Of a stretch of DNA of 64,000 nucleotides, positions 46,121 to 54,952 are shown piece after piece; position 1 is the first letter of the stretch, and each line of letters opens with the position of its first letter. Source of the stretch: SIG78 sp036677805. Its GTDB lineage: Bacteria; Verrucomicrobiota; Lentisphaeria; Victivallales; Victivallaceae. The position numbers were made by a program, and so were the translations under genes. The notes under the pieces are model-generated. The model was not told where the DNA came from and searched no databases. It saw only the letters and a program-made list of their open reading frames with translations. The stretch spans positions 1 through 64,000 of the forward strand of contig JAVBVS010000020.1 in assembly GCA_036677805.1 (NCBI GenBank), written 5' to 3'.

Positions 46121-48091
46121 ATGAAATTCAACGACCGGGACATCCATGTCGAATGGCATGACGGCATCCTGACACTGGAGAACGCGAGCATCCGGCGCCG
46201 GATCGATTGGCGTTGCGGTATGCCGCGCACCATCGAATTCGGTCCGCCGGGAATCAATCTGCACCGGGCGGATGAAGTATTCGACCTGGCCCTGGCCGGT
46301 TTTCCGGCGCCGGGCGTTCCGGAAAGCAAAACCGACTATCATACCGGCGCGGTCCGGGTGGAAAAGCTGCCGCCGCGGGACGGCGACGGCGTGAAGGTGA
46401 CGGTCGCAAGCATCGAAACAATCCGCCGCCTCCGGTTGCGCGTCGCCTACATTCTTTATCCCGGACTGCCGGTAATCGCCTGCGAAGCCGAATGGCAATC
46501 GGGAGTGACGCCCATGCTGTTCTGGGCGCGGCGGCACGATGAGGCGTTCAATCGAAGACGCGGTTTCACGGACCTCCATACCGTGACCGACCGTCTGCGT
46601 TTGCCGGATTTTCGCATCACTGAAAGCGTGGAGTTCCGGATGCGCACCGACTACAACGACGAGCCGGTGTTGCGTCACGAATACGACGGCCGGGGCGGCG
46701 CGGTCGGCAATATTCTCTTCGCGCGCGACCGGGCCGGACAGGAATTCTTCTGTCTTCAGGAAGCGCCGCCTTCGGAAGAGCGGCGCGATCACGAAGCATA
46801 CGATTTTCTGATCGGCGGCAACGGCGAAATCGCGTCACTCGGCAGCGGCATCAATCCCGAAGACATCGTGCCGGACGCCCTGCTGCACACCAACCGGGCG
46901 GTGATGGGCATCGCCGCAAACGGCGGCGCGCAGGCATTGATCCGGCGTTACCTCGCCGCCCGCCAGCCGGTTGCCGGCGTCATCGGCGGTAGGATCACGG
47001 TCAATCCATGGGGGTGCGGATGTTTCCCGCGTCTGGTCAACACCGCCTTTCTGCAATCGGAAATCGCCGCCGCGGCCGCGCTTCACGCAGACAGCTATCA
47101 GATTGACGACGGGTATCAGACCGGCAACGGCTTGGCCGAAATGGCGGTCCACAACCGTGTCCTCGACAGCGCCTACTGGCAGTGGCATCCGCAACAGCTG
47201 CCGGACGGACTGACGCCGCTGGCGGAACAGGCGCAATCATGCGCCATTGCATTGTCGCTGTGGTTTGCCCCCTCGGCCAACCGCGAATACCGCGATTGGC
47301 GCGAATCGGCCGATTTCCTGCTCGACTGCCACCGTCGTTACGGCATCGACTGTTTCAAACTCGACGCGGTGGTGCTCTCAAGCTATCTTGCCGAAAAAAA
47401 TTTCGCGCGGCTGCTGGAGACATTGCACGAGGAGTCGGGCGGCAAAGTCACGGTCAATCTCGACGTGACCAACGGTCTCCGCGGCGGGGTGTTCAAGTTC
47501 GGCGAATATGGTTCGATCTTTCTTGAAAACCGCTACGTCTGCCACCGCTGGCCGCAGCATCTCTACCATCCCGGCAATACCCTCGACAACCTCTGGAATC
47601 TGGCCCACTTCTGCCGCATCCAGAGCCTTCAGGTCGAAATTCCCAGCCCGGATGACTGCCACGAAGAGGGTTACCGGGAGCGCAATCTGCCTTTGCCGAC
47701 CGCTTACCCGGTCGAATACTGGGCGATGGTCGCGCTGATGGCCAGTCCGCTGCTGTGGTTCGCGCCTTCCCGGCTGAGCGCCGAGACCGCCGCGCGCCTG
47801 ACCGAAGTCATTACGGTCATGCGCCGTCACCGCGAACAATGGCGCGGCGCTCTGATCGCTCCGGTCGGCAGCCGTCCCGACGGCCGGGTCATCACCGGAT
47901 TTCATGCCGACAGCGGGTACCTTCTGGTTTTCCGCGAACTGGAAGCGCCGGAGCAGGCAAAGCTTGCGCTGCCGGAATTCGCCGCCGCCGAATTGCTGTA
48001 CGGCACCGGCGAAGCGAAGCTGACCGCCGACGGCACCGTCATGCTGGCGCAGCCCGGTACCGCAGCTTTGTTCCGGCTGACTTCCCACTGA
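46121..48091 (+). CDS. GH36-like alpha-galactosidase (melibiase)
   Basis: A 656-residue cytoplasmic protein with no signal peptide. The barrel carries ADSYQIDDGYQTGNG at about 323-337, the YQ-[IL]-DDG[WY]Q signature, and DCFKLDA at 410-416 with Asp415 as the expected nucleophile. An N-terminal beta-supersandwich and a C-terminal small beta domain give the GH36/GH-D architecture. Substrate preference (alpha-galactoside or N-acetylgalactosaminide) cannot be fixed. The ATG at 46121 is chosen since GGAG lies seven bases upstream. It probably hydrolyses oligosaccharides released by exported enzymes; a strong stem-loop terminator follows. Confidence 0.85.
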   Translation: MKFNDRDIHVEWHDGILTLENASIRRRIDWRCGMPRTIEFGPPGINLHRADEVFDLALAGFPAPGVPESKTDYHTGAVRVEKLPPRDGDGVKVTVASIETIRRLRLRVAYILYPGLPVIACEAEWQSGVTPMLFWARRHDEAFNRRRGFTDLHTVTDRLRLPDFRITESVEFRMRTDYNDEPVLRHEYDGRGGAVGNILFARDRAGQEFFCLQEAPPSEERRDHEAYDFLIGGNGEIASLGSGINPEDIVPDALLHTNRAVMGIAANGGAQALIRRYLAARQPVAGVIGGRITVNPWGCGCFPRLVNTAFLQSEIAAAAALHADSYQIDDGYQTGNGLAEMAVHNRVLDSAYWQWHPQQLPDGLTPLAEQAQSCAIALSLWFAPSANREYRDWRESADFLLDCHRRYGIDCFKLDAVVLSSYLAEKNFARLLETLHEESGGKVTVNLDVTNGLRGGVFKFGEYGSIFLENRYVCHRWPQHLYHPGNTLDNLWNLAHFCRIQSLQVEIPSPDDCHEEGYRERNLPLPTAYPVEYWAMVALMASPLLWFAPSRLSAETAARLTEVITVMRRHREQWRGALIAPVGSRPDGRVITGFHADSGYLLVFRELEAPEQAKLALPEFAAAELLYGTGEAKLTADGTVMLAQPGTAALFRLTSH

Positions 48092-48109
48092 GTTTTTCTT
48101 CTCGTCCCG

Positions 48110-48155
48110 CCAAATTCTCTGCCGGAAATTTTATTCCGGCAGAGAATTTGGTTTT
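48110..48155 (+). terminator. Long stem-loop terminator after the GH36-like gene
   Basis: A perfect 18-bp inverted repeat (48110-48127 with 48134-48151) around a 6-base loop, followed by TTTT. It lies between two converging genes. Confidence 0.88.
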
Positions 48156-50229
48156 ACCGGTTGATCCGGCGCACGGTTCCCGCTTCGTAATGAAGGTCGA
48201 AACTGCGGCCATCATGCCAGACGCCTTTAAACTTCATCCACGGAACGGCAGAGGGCAGATGATTGGCCGCCGCCAGATCGTCTTGATGAATGCGAAGCCC
48301 GCCCCACCCCATCATCACCAGCTGCAACATTCCGCCCAGTCCGGTCAGCAATGAAATCGTTTCATTGAACGGACTTTCGCTTACCATCAGAAAATCGCCG
48401 CGGATATGTCCGAGCAGATCGAGAAACATGCGCCAGCTCGATTCCGCATCGTTCAACTCGCAATCGATCACGCCGTCGATCGCCGATCCCATCATGATTT
48501 TTTCCGTTTCATAACGAGTGCGATAATAGTCAACGGTATTGCGTTTAACCGCAGGCTCAAGCGGCATCTCCCAAGGGTAGATTATCAGCGTGGCGTCAGC
48601 CTGCTTGATAACAGCGCCATTGTAACCGTCATACTCGATTATACGCTGTTCAGCCACATTAAACGGAATCCAGAGCTTGGCCGCCACCTCCTGCCAGCGC
48701 GGATCGACCGGGCGCTTCAACAACGTCTGTACCCGAACCGCCAATTCAAGGGTGGCTTTGGCGCCATAATTGGTCAATGCATTATTGTCCTGCACTTCGG
48801 CGAATTCATCGGCGCAGCAGACCTGCTGGATTTCATAACGATCGAACGTAGTATTGTAAACACTACGCGACACCCAGAAATCGGCATTTTCCACGATAAT
48901 CGGTGCGCCCTGTTTCTCCAGAAAATCCTGATCGCCGGTGACCAGAAAATATTGCCACTGGGTCAATGCCACATCGGAATTGATGTGATGTTGCACACTG
49001 TAGACCAACCCCGGAATGGTTTCATCGCCGAATTCCGCACCTTCCCAGGCGAATTGCGCGCCCGCCATGCCGTGGGCGGCGGCATTGCGCCGCGCTCCCG
49101 GCAAAGTACGGAAGCGGTAATCGACATAATTGCGCGCCAATTCCGGCTGCAAAAGCAAAATGGCAGGGTAAGTCCAGAGTTCGCCATCGTAAAAGAGATG
49201 GCCGCCCCAGGCATTGCCGGTCAATCCGGTCGGACCGGGAGGATTGCCGACGCCTTCGCCCAGATTGGCATAGAGCTGATACAGCGCATTCCGCACCAAC
49301 ATCTGAACCCCGGCATGGCCGGCCTCGATATCGTGCTCCCACAATTTCGCCCAGGCAGCCTCATGCATGGATCGTACCTGGTCGGGGTGCGCCATACTTC
49401 CCGCCACCAGCGTTGCCGCCGCATGGATCGGGTCCTCGGCCTGACCGTCGGCAAAGAGCGCTCCGAATTTGCGGAAGAAATAAGTTCTGCCTGATTCGCC
49501 AATGATATCCACCCGCCGCTCGAAGCCGCCGGAAGTTAACACCACATCGCCGGAAACCGGCTGCCCGTCAAGGCTCAGCATGGTCGCCGCCGCCAGCAGC
49601 CGCCCCCGGGCTCCCGCACGGACATAGGCGACTTTGACCCCATCACCCGGCCGACGCAGGAAATACGCCATCGGCTCAACCATCGGCATGAAAGTTCCGT
49701 CAACCCGATCGATGACGGTATAGTGCGCGTTGGTCGTCGGCGTGATCGCCAATTCAACACAGCCAAGATTTTTCCGATGACGCGCCAGATAAATCCTGAA
49801 TTCGATGTGAAGCACACCATTCCAATGCACCCAGTCGCAAACCGTCTCCACCGTGGCAGTTCGCCAGTCAAGAGTCTGACGGTAATTGAGCAGGGCCCCG
49901 CTGTCGCGCCGGAATACCGAACGTCCGTGCCGAAGTTCCAATCCCATGAAATTGAAGACCGGCAGCAACGAATCGACATCCCAGACGCCATACATCTGGG
50001 TTCCACCCGGTGCAACCTTCACTCCGGCAAACGTCGGGTAAACCGACGGTTGCCCCTCCACCGGAATTCGCATGCCGATCAATCCGTTGCCTATAAAAGC
50101 ATCGCGCCTCCCGGGACTGCCGACATCCCGGGAAGTCCTGGTCCAACCATCCGAATCGCACCGGTTGAATTCCGATTCGGTCAACGTCCCGAGAACTTCA
50201 CGCGCCGCTTTGTGCATGTCTCCCACCAT
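48154..50229 (-). CDS. GH65 family glycosidase (hydrolase-type, PGGHG/ATHL1-like)
   Basis: A 691-residue cytoplasmic protein with the GH65 layout: an N-terminal beta-sandwich, an (alpha/alpha)6 barrel and a short C-terminal beta sheet. Seen: GHLFYDGELWTYP at 343-355 (GH65 H-x-F-x-D-x-E), WEGAEFGDET, HHINSDVALTQWQYF, and CCADEFAEVQDNNALTN at 471-487, where Glu475 is the expected general acid. The late segment MVSESPFNETISLLTGLGG resembles the region that supplies the catalytic base in hydrolase-type GH65 such as human PGGHG, rather than the phosphate site of phosphorylases. The ATG at 50229 avoids overlap with the upstream prepilin-like gene and has GAGG upstream. It is the last gene of locus C. 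Confidence 0.82.
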   Translation of the reverse strand: MVGDMHKAAREVLGTLTESEFNRCDSDGWTRTSRDVGSPGRRDAFIGNGLIGMRIPVEGQPSVYPTFAGVKVAPGGTQMYGVWDVDSLLPVFNFMGLELRHGRSVFRRDSGALLNYRQTLDWRTATVETVCDWVHWNGVLHIEFRIYLARHRKNLGCVELAITPTTNAHYTVIDRVDGTFMPMVEPMAYFLRRPGDGVKVAYVRAGARGRLLAAATMLSLDGQPVSGDVVLTSGGFERRVDIIGESGRTYFFRKFGALFADGQAEDPIHAAATLVAGSMAHPDQVRSMHEAAWAKLWEHDIEAGHAGVQMLVRNALYQLYANLGEGVGNPPGPTGLTGNAWGGHLFYDGELWTYPAILLLQPELARNYVDYRFRTLPGARRNAAAHGMAGAQFAWEGAEFGDETIPGLVYSVQHHINSDVALTQWQYFLVTGDQDFLEKQGAPIIVENADFWVSRSVYNTTFDRYEIQQVCCADEFAEVQDNNALTNYGAKATLELAVRVQTLLKRPVDPRWQEVAAKLWIPFNVAEQRIIEYDGYNGAVIKQADATLIIYPWEMPLEPAVKRNTVDYYRTRYETEKIMMGSAIDGVIDCELNDAESSWRMFLDLLGHIRGDFLMVSESPFNETISLLTGLGGMLQLVMMGWGGLRIHQDDLAAANHLPSAVPWMKFKGVWHDGRSFDLHYEAGTVRRINR

Positions 50230-50245
50230 TTTGATTCGAGCCTCA

Positions 50246-50962
50246 TTAATTATTATCGAAAAGATCCATATCGGGTTTCCAAGTGGTGCTATGGGCAACC
50301 ACATTGCTTTTGCTTACACTCTTGACCGCGCCGCCGAGATTGAGCGCGTTGACCGAGTCCGGATGGTTGAACGCCAATGTCCCCCCGGCCTCTGTCGTTG
50401 CGTAAGTCGTCGGAGCGATATCAAAGTAGTAGTGCAGATTGGGCGCGTCGCGCCCGATGCGGGCCCGTTCCGGATAGGCGGTCATGCCGACATTGCCGGC
50501 GGCGGCCTTCTGCCAGTACTGGGTGCGGTAACTGATTTCGCCGCGACTGGAACTGTTGAGTTTGTAATTGACGGCATCGCTCGGACAGTGAAAATGTTTT
50601 TCCAGCACCGCCAGCCGTTCGGTCTGAGAAGCCAGTCCCGTACCGACATTGACCGCACCCTCTGTGGTCAGGCAACCGGTATTGAAGAGCATGACCGGAA
50701 AACAATCCTGCGACCCGACGCCGTTGGTAGTACTGTAGAATTTCTCCCCCGCCGTACCGCCGTCGCCGGAAAACGGCAGCCAGTCATCCGAAATATCGGC
50801 GTACAGGAATACCGCCAGGCCAACGCCTTTCATTTTGTTGACACAACTCGTACTACGCGCCCGTTCCCGCGCCGCCGACAGGGCCGGAAGCAGCATGGCG
50901 GCCAGAATGGCGATGATGGCGATCACAACCAGGAGTTCAATCAATGTAAATGACTTTTTCAT
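50246..50962 (-). CDS. Prepilin-like protein (copy 3)
   Basis: A 238-residue protein starting MKKSFTLIELLVVIAIIAIL with the prepilin signature, then SAARERARSTSCVNKMKGVGLAVFLYADISDDW. AAGGA lies eight bases before the ATG at 50962. The head has a CPSDAVNYKL segment and a C-terminal SVNALNLGGAVKSVS, a degenerate H-X9-DG end like that of copy 2. It sits 16 bp after the glycosidase-like gene and 16 bp before the GH65 gene, so it is embedded in a carbohydrate operon. Confidence 0.88.
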   Translation of the reverse strand: MKKSFTLIELLVVIAIIAILAAMLLPALSAARERARSTSCVNKMKGVGLAVFLYADISDDWLPFSGDGGTAGEKFYSTTNGVGSQDCFPVMLFNTGCLTTEGAVNVGTGLASQTERLAVLEKHFHCPSDAVNYKLNSSSRGEISYRTQYWQKAAAGNVGMTAYPERARIGRDAPNLHYYFDIAPTTYATTEAGGTLAFNHPDSVNALNLGGAVKSVSKSNVVAHSTTWKPDMDLFDNN

Positions 50963-50978
50963 AACAATCGTCCTTCGA

Positions 50979-52340
50979 TCAGTTCCGCATCCGTCCGGCA
51001 TCGGGCAGCATGAATGCCTTGACGTCATAGGGTTTGAGTTCGACTTTGAAACGCCCGCCGAGACCGATGGTCTGATTGCTGAAAAGTTCCAACGCATAGG
51101 CCGCATCGATCGGTTCAGAAAAGGTAAAAAAAACCTGTTCCGGTTGGTAACTATTATTGCAAACCAACAGCAGCACGGAACCGTCAGCCGGATTGCGCCG
51201 GGCAATCCAAGTGATGGTTTTGACCGGACGAATGTAAAATTCATCATCCTCATCGTCGGTCATACGCGAACGTTTGCGCACCTTGTATTCCGTGACATCG
51301 CCATCTCGACTGCACCGGACCGCGCGGTCGAGTTGCTTGCCGAGAAACCACGGCGTCAGCGCCTTGATTTCATTCATCACCGGAAACAGGATATTTTCCG
51401 AAAATTCCGGCGTCGCCCGCCGCTGCCGCCAGCCCATGATTCCCATCGCGCCGGAGGAAATCGGCATAAACCAAAGATAACGAAGCTCTTCGCGGGTATA
51501 TTCACGCGCATCCTTCCAGGCGCCGGACGCGAGCACATTGAAGCCCGGCGGACAATAGACAAAACAACGTTTGTGGTATTTGCGGGTGGCGGCGGCGGCC
51601 AGCTGAGCATCGTAGGCGACCGTGTAATAGGTCTGTTTTTGATTCTGGTCGCCCGCCACCGGATACTCGTTGGCAATCAGCACATCGTAAAGTTTGTCGG
51701 ATTGATCATAGGTCGTCCACCACGCCTGAACCGGCATGAACAGCGCTTCCGGATGGGTAGTTTTTATTTCAGCAGTAACCCATTGCACCGCAACCTCCAT
51801 GTAGCGGGCAAGCGCGGTATCCATTGCCTCCTGATCGAGTTTTGCGGTTTTGCGCCATTCGTCCAGGGTACAGTGGAGCCGATTCTCCAGTTCGTCGATG
51901 GAATAGCCGAGCACATTGCCGTAACCGCGCAATTCCTGAAGCGTCCGGGCGAATTTCTCACGGCGGGCCGGCAATTCCGCCGCCGGAACCGGCACCAGTT
52001 TTTTTGATCCAATCTCTTTCAAGATAAAGGAAAGCTGTAAATCGATGATGACCGCCACCTCAGGCTGATTGTCCCGAAACCAGCGGATCACCGCCAGATC
52101 CTCGGCATATTGTTTTTCATCATTGAAATCGATGCCGAGCATCACGCTGTTCATGCCCGCGGCTTTCAGGAAAGGATGAACCGCGCGGATGTTCTTTTCC
52201 ATCCGAGCATCCCAGTTGCCGAGCAGGAAAAATGGTTTGCCGCGAAATTCCAGCGGCTGGAATTCCGTTTGCACCTCGGCGGCCCGGCCGACTCCGGCAA
52301 TCCCCGTCAACAACAATATCACAAGCCATATTTTTTTCAC
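50979..52340 (-). CDS. Secreted glycoside hydrolase-like protein
   Basis: A 453-residue exported protein with a signal peptide (WLVILLLTGIAGVGRA). It starts with GTG at 52340, which overlaps the stop of the regulator gene (GTGA) and has AGGAGG seven bases upstream. The body follows a TIM-barrel pattern: FFLLGNWDARMEK, GMNSVMLGIDF, VLGYSIDELENR (a GYSIDE-like strand 4 end, plausible acid/base), LFMPVQAWW, DVLIANEYPV (plausible nucleophile position) and SGAMGIMGWRQ, followed by a short beta sandwich. It resembles GH5/GH42-type barrels but does not clearly match a named family. Confidence 0.72.
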   Translation of the reverse strand: MKKIWLVILLLTGIAGVGRAAEVQTEFQPLEFRGKPFFLLGNWDARMEKNIRAVHPFLKAAGMNSVMLGIDFNDEKQYAEDLAVIRWFRDNQPEVAVIIDLQLSFILKEIGSKKLVPVPAAELPARREKFARTLQELRGYGNVLGYSIDELENRLHCTLDEWRKTAKLDQEAMDTALARYMEVAVQWVTAEIKTTHPEALFMPVQAWWTTYDQSDKLYDVLIANEYPVAGDQNQKQTYYTVAYDAQLAAAATRKYHKRCFVYCPPGFNVLASGAWKDAREYTREELRYLWFMPISSGAMGIMGWRQRRATPEFSENILFPVMNEIKALTPWFLGKQLDRAVRCSRDGDVTEYKVRKRSRMTDDEDDEFYIRPVKTITWIARRNPADGSVLLLVCNNSYQPEQVFFTFSEPIDAAYALELFSNQTIGLGGRFKVELKPYDVKAFMLPDAGRMRN

Positions 52341-53386
52341 AAAGGAACCTCCTGTTTGATTTTTAATAATGATACATTGAATTCGAACTTCTGTACCAGC
52401 AATCGCTTGACCCGGTTCATTTCCGGTGTGAAAACCGCTTCTCGCAACAGCCGATAGCCGTGAAGCCAGAACTCTTCATAAGAAATAAGACCTCGAAATG
52501 TCAGGATCCGGGATGGAACCGCCCCAAATTCCGGCTCCATGGACAGAACCATCATGGTATCGGGAACGCCGAACTCCGCTGCTTCCAGCATGGCGGCGCA
52601 CTCCTCGCTCAACGCACAGAAACAGAGCAACACTTCAGGATGGGAATGATGTCGCGCCATAAACTCCAGAGTTCGCCGGAACAGCACCGTCGTATCTTCA
52701 CGCCAATCCAACACCACATCGTCATAAATTTCGTGCGGAATGCCGAGTTGCCGTTTAAGCCGGAGAATATTGCTGCGCAACAGGTCATTGTATCCCTCCA
52801 GATGCCCCGAGAAAAATACCCCGAAGCGGCGATAACCGGCAGCCGCCACCTCTTCCGCCAGAATCCGGCAGCTGGCGAGATTGTCGAACCCCATCACATG
52901 AATCCGGGGATAACTCGGCAATTGATTGCAGGAGACGAACGGCATGCCGACCCGATCGAGATATTCCGCCGTCTCCACCGTCAACGCGCTGTTGATGAAC
53001 AGCATGCCGACCGTATCCGGCGGCAGTTCGCCGCGGCCGAAGAATATCCGGTCCCTCCCCAGCAAACACGGTTCGAACCCATCGTCGGAAATTTTGCTCA
53101 GCAGCCCGGCGGCCGCCCTCTGTACGGCCGGATGCGCGGCATCGGTCGTCACCACGACGATTTTCCCATGTCGAATCCGGGTCCGGTCGATTGCAATGCC
53201 ATTGCGCCGGGCAGGCAACAGCAGTCCTGTCTTCACCAACGGCCGTAATGCCTCGGTCAAAGTCTGCCGCGCCACTTGAAATTCCGCGGCCAGCGCCCGG
53301 CAGGAGGGCAGCTTGTCCCCATAGACCCGGAGGCTGATACGCCGTTCGATTTCCTGTGTAATTTCCGGTGCTTTTGCCCGCTGCAT
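52337..53386 (-). CDS. GntR-type wHTH / LacI-type sensor hybrid regulator
   Basis: A 349-residue regulator. The winged helix has EIERRISLRVYGDKLPSCRALAAEFQVARQTLTEALRPLVKTGLLLPARRNGIAI, the GntR pattern, and the rest is a LacI-type effector domain (KIVVVTTDAAHPAVQRAAAGLLSKISDDGFEPCLL ...). The ATG at 53386 is preferred over a GTG at 53413 on initiator grounds; GGAAGAG lies five bases upstream. It is 60 bp after the FAD oxidoreductase gene and overlaps the next gene by four bases, so it is in the middle of the locus C operon it probably controls. Confidence 0.87.
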   Translation of the reverse strand: MQRAKAPEITQEIERRISLRVYGDKLPSCRALAAEFQVARQTLTEALRPLVKTGLLLPARRNGIAIDRTRIRHGKIVVVTTDAAHPAVQRAAAGLLSKISDDGFEPCLLGRDRIFFGRGELPPDTVGMLFINSALTVETAEYLDRVGMPFVSCNQLPSYPRIHVMGFDNLASCRILAEEVAAAGYRRFGVFFSGHLEGYNDLLRSNILRLKRQLGIPHEIYDDVVLDWREDTTVLFRRTLEFMARHHSHPEVLLCFCALSEECAAMLEAAEFGVPDTMMVLSMEPEFGAVPSRILTFRGLISYEEFWLHGYRLLREAVFTPEMNRVKRLLVQKFEFNVSLLKIKQEVPL

Positions 53387-53446
53387 CGTGACTCTTCCCG
53401 AATTGATTCTCACGTAAAAACAAAACCAGGTCTGTCGTCGGTTCCA

Positions 53447-54679
53447 TCAGTGCCCCTCGCGACGCCACTCCGGTTCCCGGTATCCAGCTTCATTCCGATA
53501 GGGCAATCCGATTTCGTGCAAAGTCATCCGTCCTCCCCGCCGCCGCAAAACCTCCCGCAATACAGCCACATCCAATTCGTTTGGCTCGAATCCATGCTTC
53601 ACGCACATCGCCGCCGCCGTCCCGGCCGCCTCCCCGGAAACTGCCACCGCCGGAATGCTGCGCACCAGTTCCCAGCCATATCCAGAAGCATCAAGCGCAC
53701 GTCCGGCGACAATCACCCCGCCCACCTGTTCCGGCAACATCGCCGAATAGGGAATCTCCTGTACGATTCCGACATTGCACCAGTCCGCAGCCATGCCGAT
53801 GGAACCCGGCATCGCCATATTATGGTTGTCTTCAGCAATCCCGTATCGGCTCACAATCCGCGCCGCGCGCCGGATCTGCGCCAATGCCGGCAATGCCACC
53901 GGATAGGAATGATTCCTGTCCCGGCCGGATTGCCGACAGGATTCGCGCAGCCAGCGCCGGGAATTGAGCAGGAATTCGGTTTCGCCGCGCGGAGTCAGCG
54001 CCCGGCATTCGGAAGATGGTTCGATCGTCCCTCGGATGATTCCACGCAAATGTGCCGACAAATCATGCCCGTGCCCGAGCCGCGATGAAGTAGCATCCTC
54101 AGCAATTTCCATGCCCCAGAAAGCCAGTGTATTTTCCCCGACGGAAAATCGGCCGCCGGCGTTGCGCACGATTTCGGCATCGCCGGTGGCATCGATTATC
54201 ACAGCAGCGGAAAGCGTCCCGAATCCACCTTTGTTGAAGACACGAATCCCGCTCACCCGGTCATGATCGCGTACAACCCCGACTATCGTCGTCCCAAGCC
54301 ACATTTCGACACCGGAACGTTCCAGAAGTTCATCCAGCGCCAACACGAAAGCCGCCGGAACAAACGAGGTCCGGCAACGCGAATGCCCCGGCGACGCATC
54401 GGGATTGGGCTCGCGCCAGGCATTGTTCACTCCGCCCGGGCCATACGCGACGGCGGCATGAAACAAGCGTTCCGCCAGCCCGAAAGAAACCTGATGGCCC
54501 ATGCCATCGCACAGCGGCAAATAAATATAGATCATTCCGCCAGTGGCCAGCCCGCCCCAGAAGGCGGTTTTCTCGACCAATGCGGTTTTCACCCCACTCT
54601 CGGCCGCCGCTAACGCGGCGGCCACACCGGCGATTCCTCCGCCGGCAACAATCACATCATAACGTGCTTCAAACGACAT
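53447..54679 (-). CDS. FAD-dependent oxidoreductase (FAD_oxidored type)
   Basis: A 410-residue flavoprotein with YDVIVAGGGIAGVAAALAAA (GGGIAG dinucleotide motif at residues 13-18), ALVEKTAFWGGLATGG, a mid-protein AAVIIDATGDAEIV segment and the C-terminal FAD contact GGVIVAGRALDASGYG..RSIPAVAVSGEAAGTAAAM. It belongs to the same broad family (PF12831-like) as the enzyme at 16898 but is clearly a different branch. Its substrate is unknown, possibly a sugar or polyol. It is the first gene after a near-consensus promoter and heads the locus C operon. Confidence 0.85.
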   Translation of the reverse strand: MSFEARYDVIVAGGGIAGVAAALAAAESGVKTALVEKTAFWGGLATGGMIYIYLPLCDGMGHQVSFGLAERLFHAAVAYGPGGVNNAWREPNPDASPGHSRCRTSFVPAAFVLALDELLERSGVEMWLGTTIVGVVRDHDRVSGIRVFNKGGFGTLSAAVIIDATGDAEIVRNAGGRFSVGENTLAFWGMEIAEDATSSRLGHGHDLSAHLRGIIRGTIEPSSECRALTPRGETEFLLNSRRWLRESCRQSGRDRNHSYPVALPALAQIRRAARIVSRYGIAEDNHNMAMPGSIGMAADWCNVGIVQEIPYSAMLPEQVGGVIVAGRALDASGYGWELVRSIPAVAVSGEAAGTAAAMCVKHGFEPNELDVAVLREVLRRRGGRMTLHEIGLPYRNEAGYREPEWRREGH

Positions 54680-54711
54680 ACTTTACTCCTGTGCCTGATG
54701 GCTTGGAATAA

Positions 54712-54740
54712 AGTATAACTCGAAATCATATGCTTGTCAA
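54712..54740 (-). promoter_or_regulatory. Near-consensus promoter of the locus C operon
   Basis: On the minus strand TTGACA (54740-54735), 17 bp, TATACT (54717-54712). It drives the FAD oxidoreductase, the regulator, the glycosidase-like, prepilin-like and GH65 genes unless internal promoters exist. Confidence 0.75.
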
Positions 54741-54952
54741 TCCCTGCAGTCGGAGAATCCCGGGAAGTAATCACACCAAACTAGGACAAAAAACACTTCG
54801 GTCTTCCTGTATATTACAACAGGCCGTTCCGAAAATTCCAGCACTCATTCAATGGCCTTGGCCAAGAAAATTTTACCCAGCTGTTGCAAGCACCGCTTGA
54901 AAAATCGAGCAGTGAGGCCATGGTCAACCGGCTGCGGTGATTTCGGTCAAGG
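54741..54952. other. Intergenic stretch without a clear gene
   Basis: It holds the far upstream part of the locus C promoter and a 51-codon plus-strand stretch free of stops (54785-54940) with no start codon or ribosome site, see findings. Nothing else is seen. Confidence 0.4.
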
